Source: Bacteriovoracales bacterium (GTDB lineage: Bacteria > Bdellovibrionota > Bacteriovoracia > Bacteriovoracales > Bacteriovoracaceae). From it: DNA of 13,073 bases. The notes beneath the pieces are model-generated. The model was not told the origin of the DNA, made no database searches, and worked only from the letters and a program-made list of their open reading frames with translations. Position numbers and translations under genes: made by a program. Below are positions 13,056 to 13,073 of this stretch, piece by piece. The DNA lies in contig SKGZ01000001.1 of assembly GCA_007117175.1 (NCBI GenBank), forward strand, positions 1 through 13,073, given 5' to 3'. Position 1 is the stretch's first letter. Every line of letters begins with the position of its first letter.

Positions 13056-13073
13056 TTCATCAATATTTTCTAA

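Overview
The window looks like chromosomal DNA from an AT-rich Gram-negative bacterium with a strong export bias. Two proteins look like outer-membrane beta-barrels, one is a lipoprotein peptidase, and six further products carry Sec-type signal peptides or an N-terminal membrane anchor. The mix of a short divergent PEP carboxylase, a GNAT-nitrilase fusion, ExbB/ExbD-type proteins and many small exported proteins would suit the Bdellovibrionota/Bacteriovoracia. That placement is an inference from gene style; no marker gene is present. No tRNA, rRNA, CRISPR array or insertion sequence was seen.

Layout. (1) 1-1834: a small HTH regulator (+) faces an AAA_14/DUF4143 ATPase (-). A bidirectional hairpin separates their 3' ends, and the ATPase promoter overlaps a perfect 13-bp inverted repeat. 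(2) 1838-3929: an ExbB/TolQ-like and ExbD/TolR-like pair (-) is divergent from a probable outer-membrane barrel (+). The ExbD-like protein carries a proline-rich linker and a periplasmic domain whose strand order looks circularly permuted. (3) 3945-7756: a divergent PEP carboxylase, apparently leaderless, is followed 2 nt later by a GNAT/nitrilase fusion. (4) 7757-9050: an outer-membrane protein of the 'phenol MetA' type and a small secreted protein form a minus-strand operon. Their leader holds a 16-codon ORF with a strong ribosome site, a nested stem and a hairpin that hides the next Shine-Dalgarno. (5) 9151-13073: a run of exported proteins follows. It contains a trypsin-like lipoprotein peptidase, a Cys/Trp-rich small protein, a frameshifted acidic secreted protein, a small secreted protein, an endonuclease/exonuclease/phosphatase enzyme and a single-pass membrane protein.

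How the parts may work together. The ExbB/ExbD pair would use the proton gradient at the inner membrane and may act on the envelope or on the divergent barrel, but no TonB is present. PEP carboxylase makes oxaloacetate, and its close coupling to an amidohydrolase suggests a shared nitrogen/C4-acid role that the sequence alone cannot fix. The peptidase and nuclease-like genes fit a degradative secretome. The most unusual signals are the attenuator-like leader near 8900-9050, the permuted ExbD-linked domain, the PEP carboxylase lacking one of its usual active-site arginines, and the single-base frameshift in a C5 tract near 11175.
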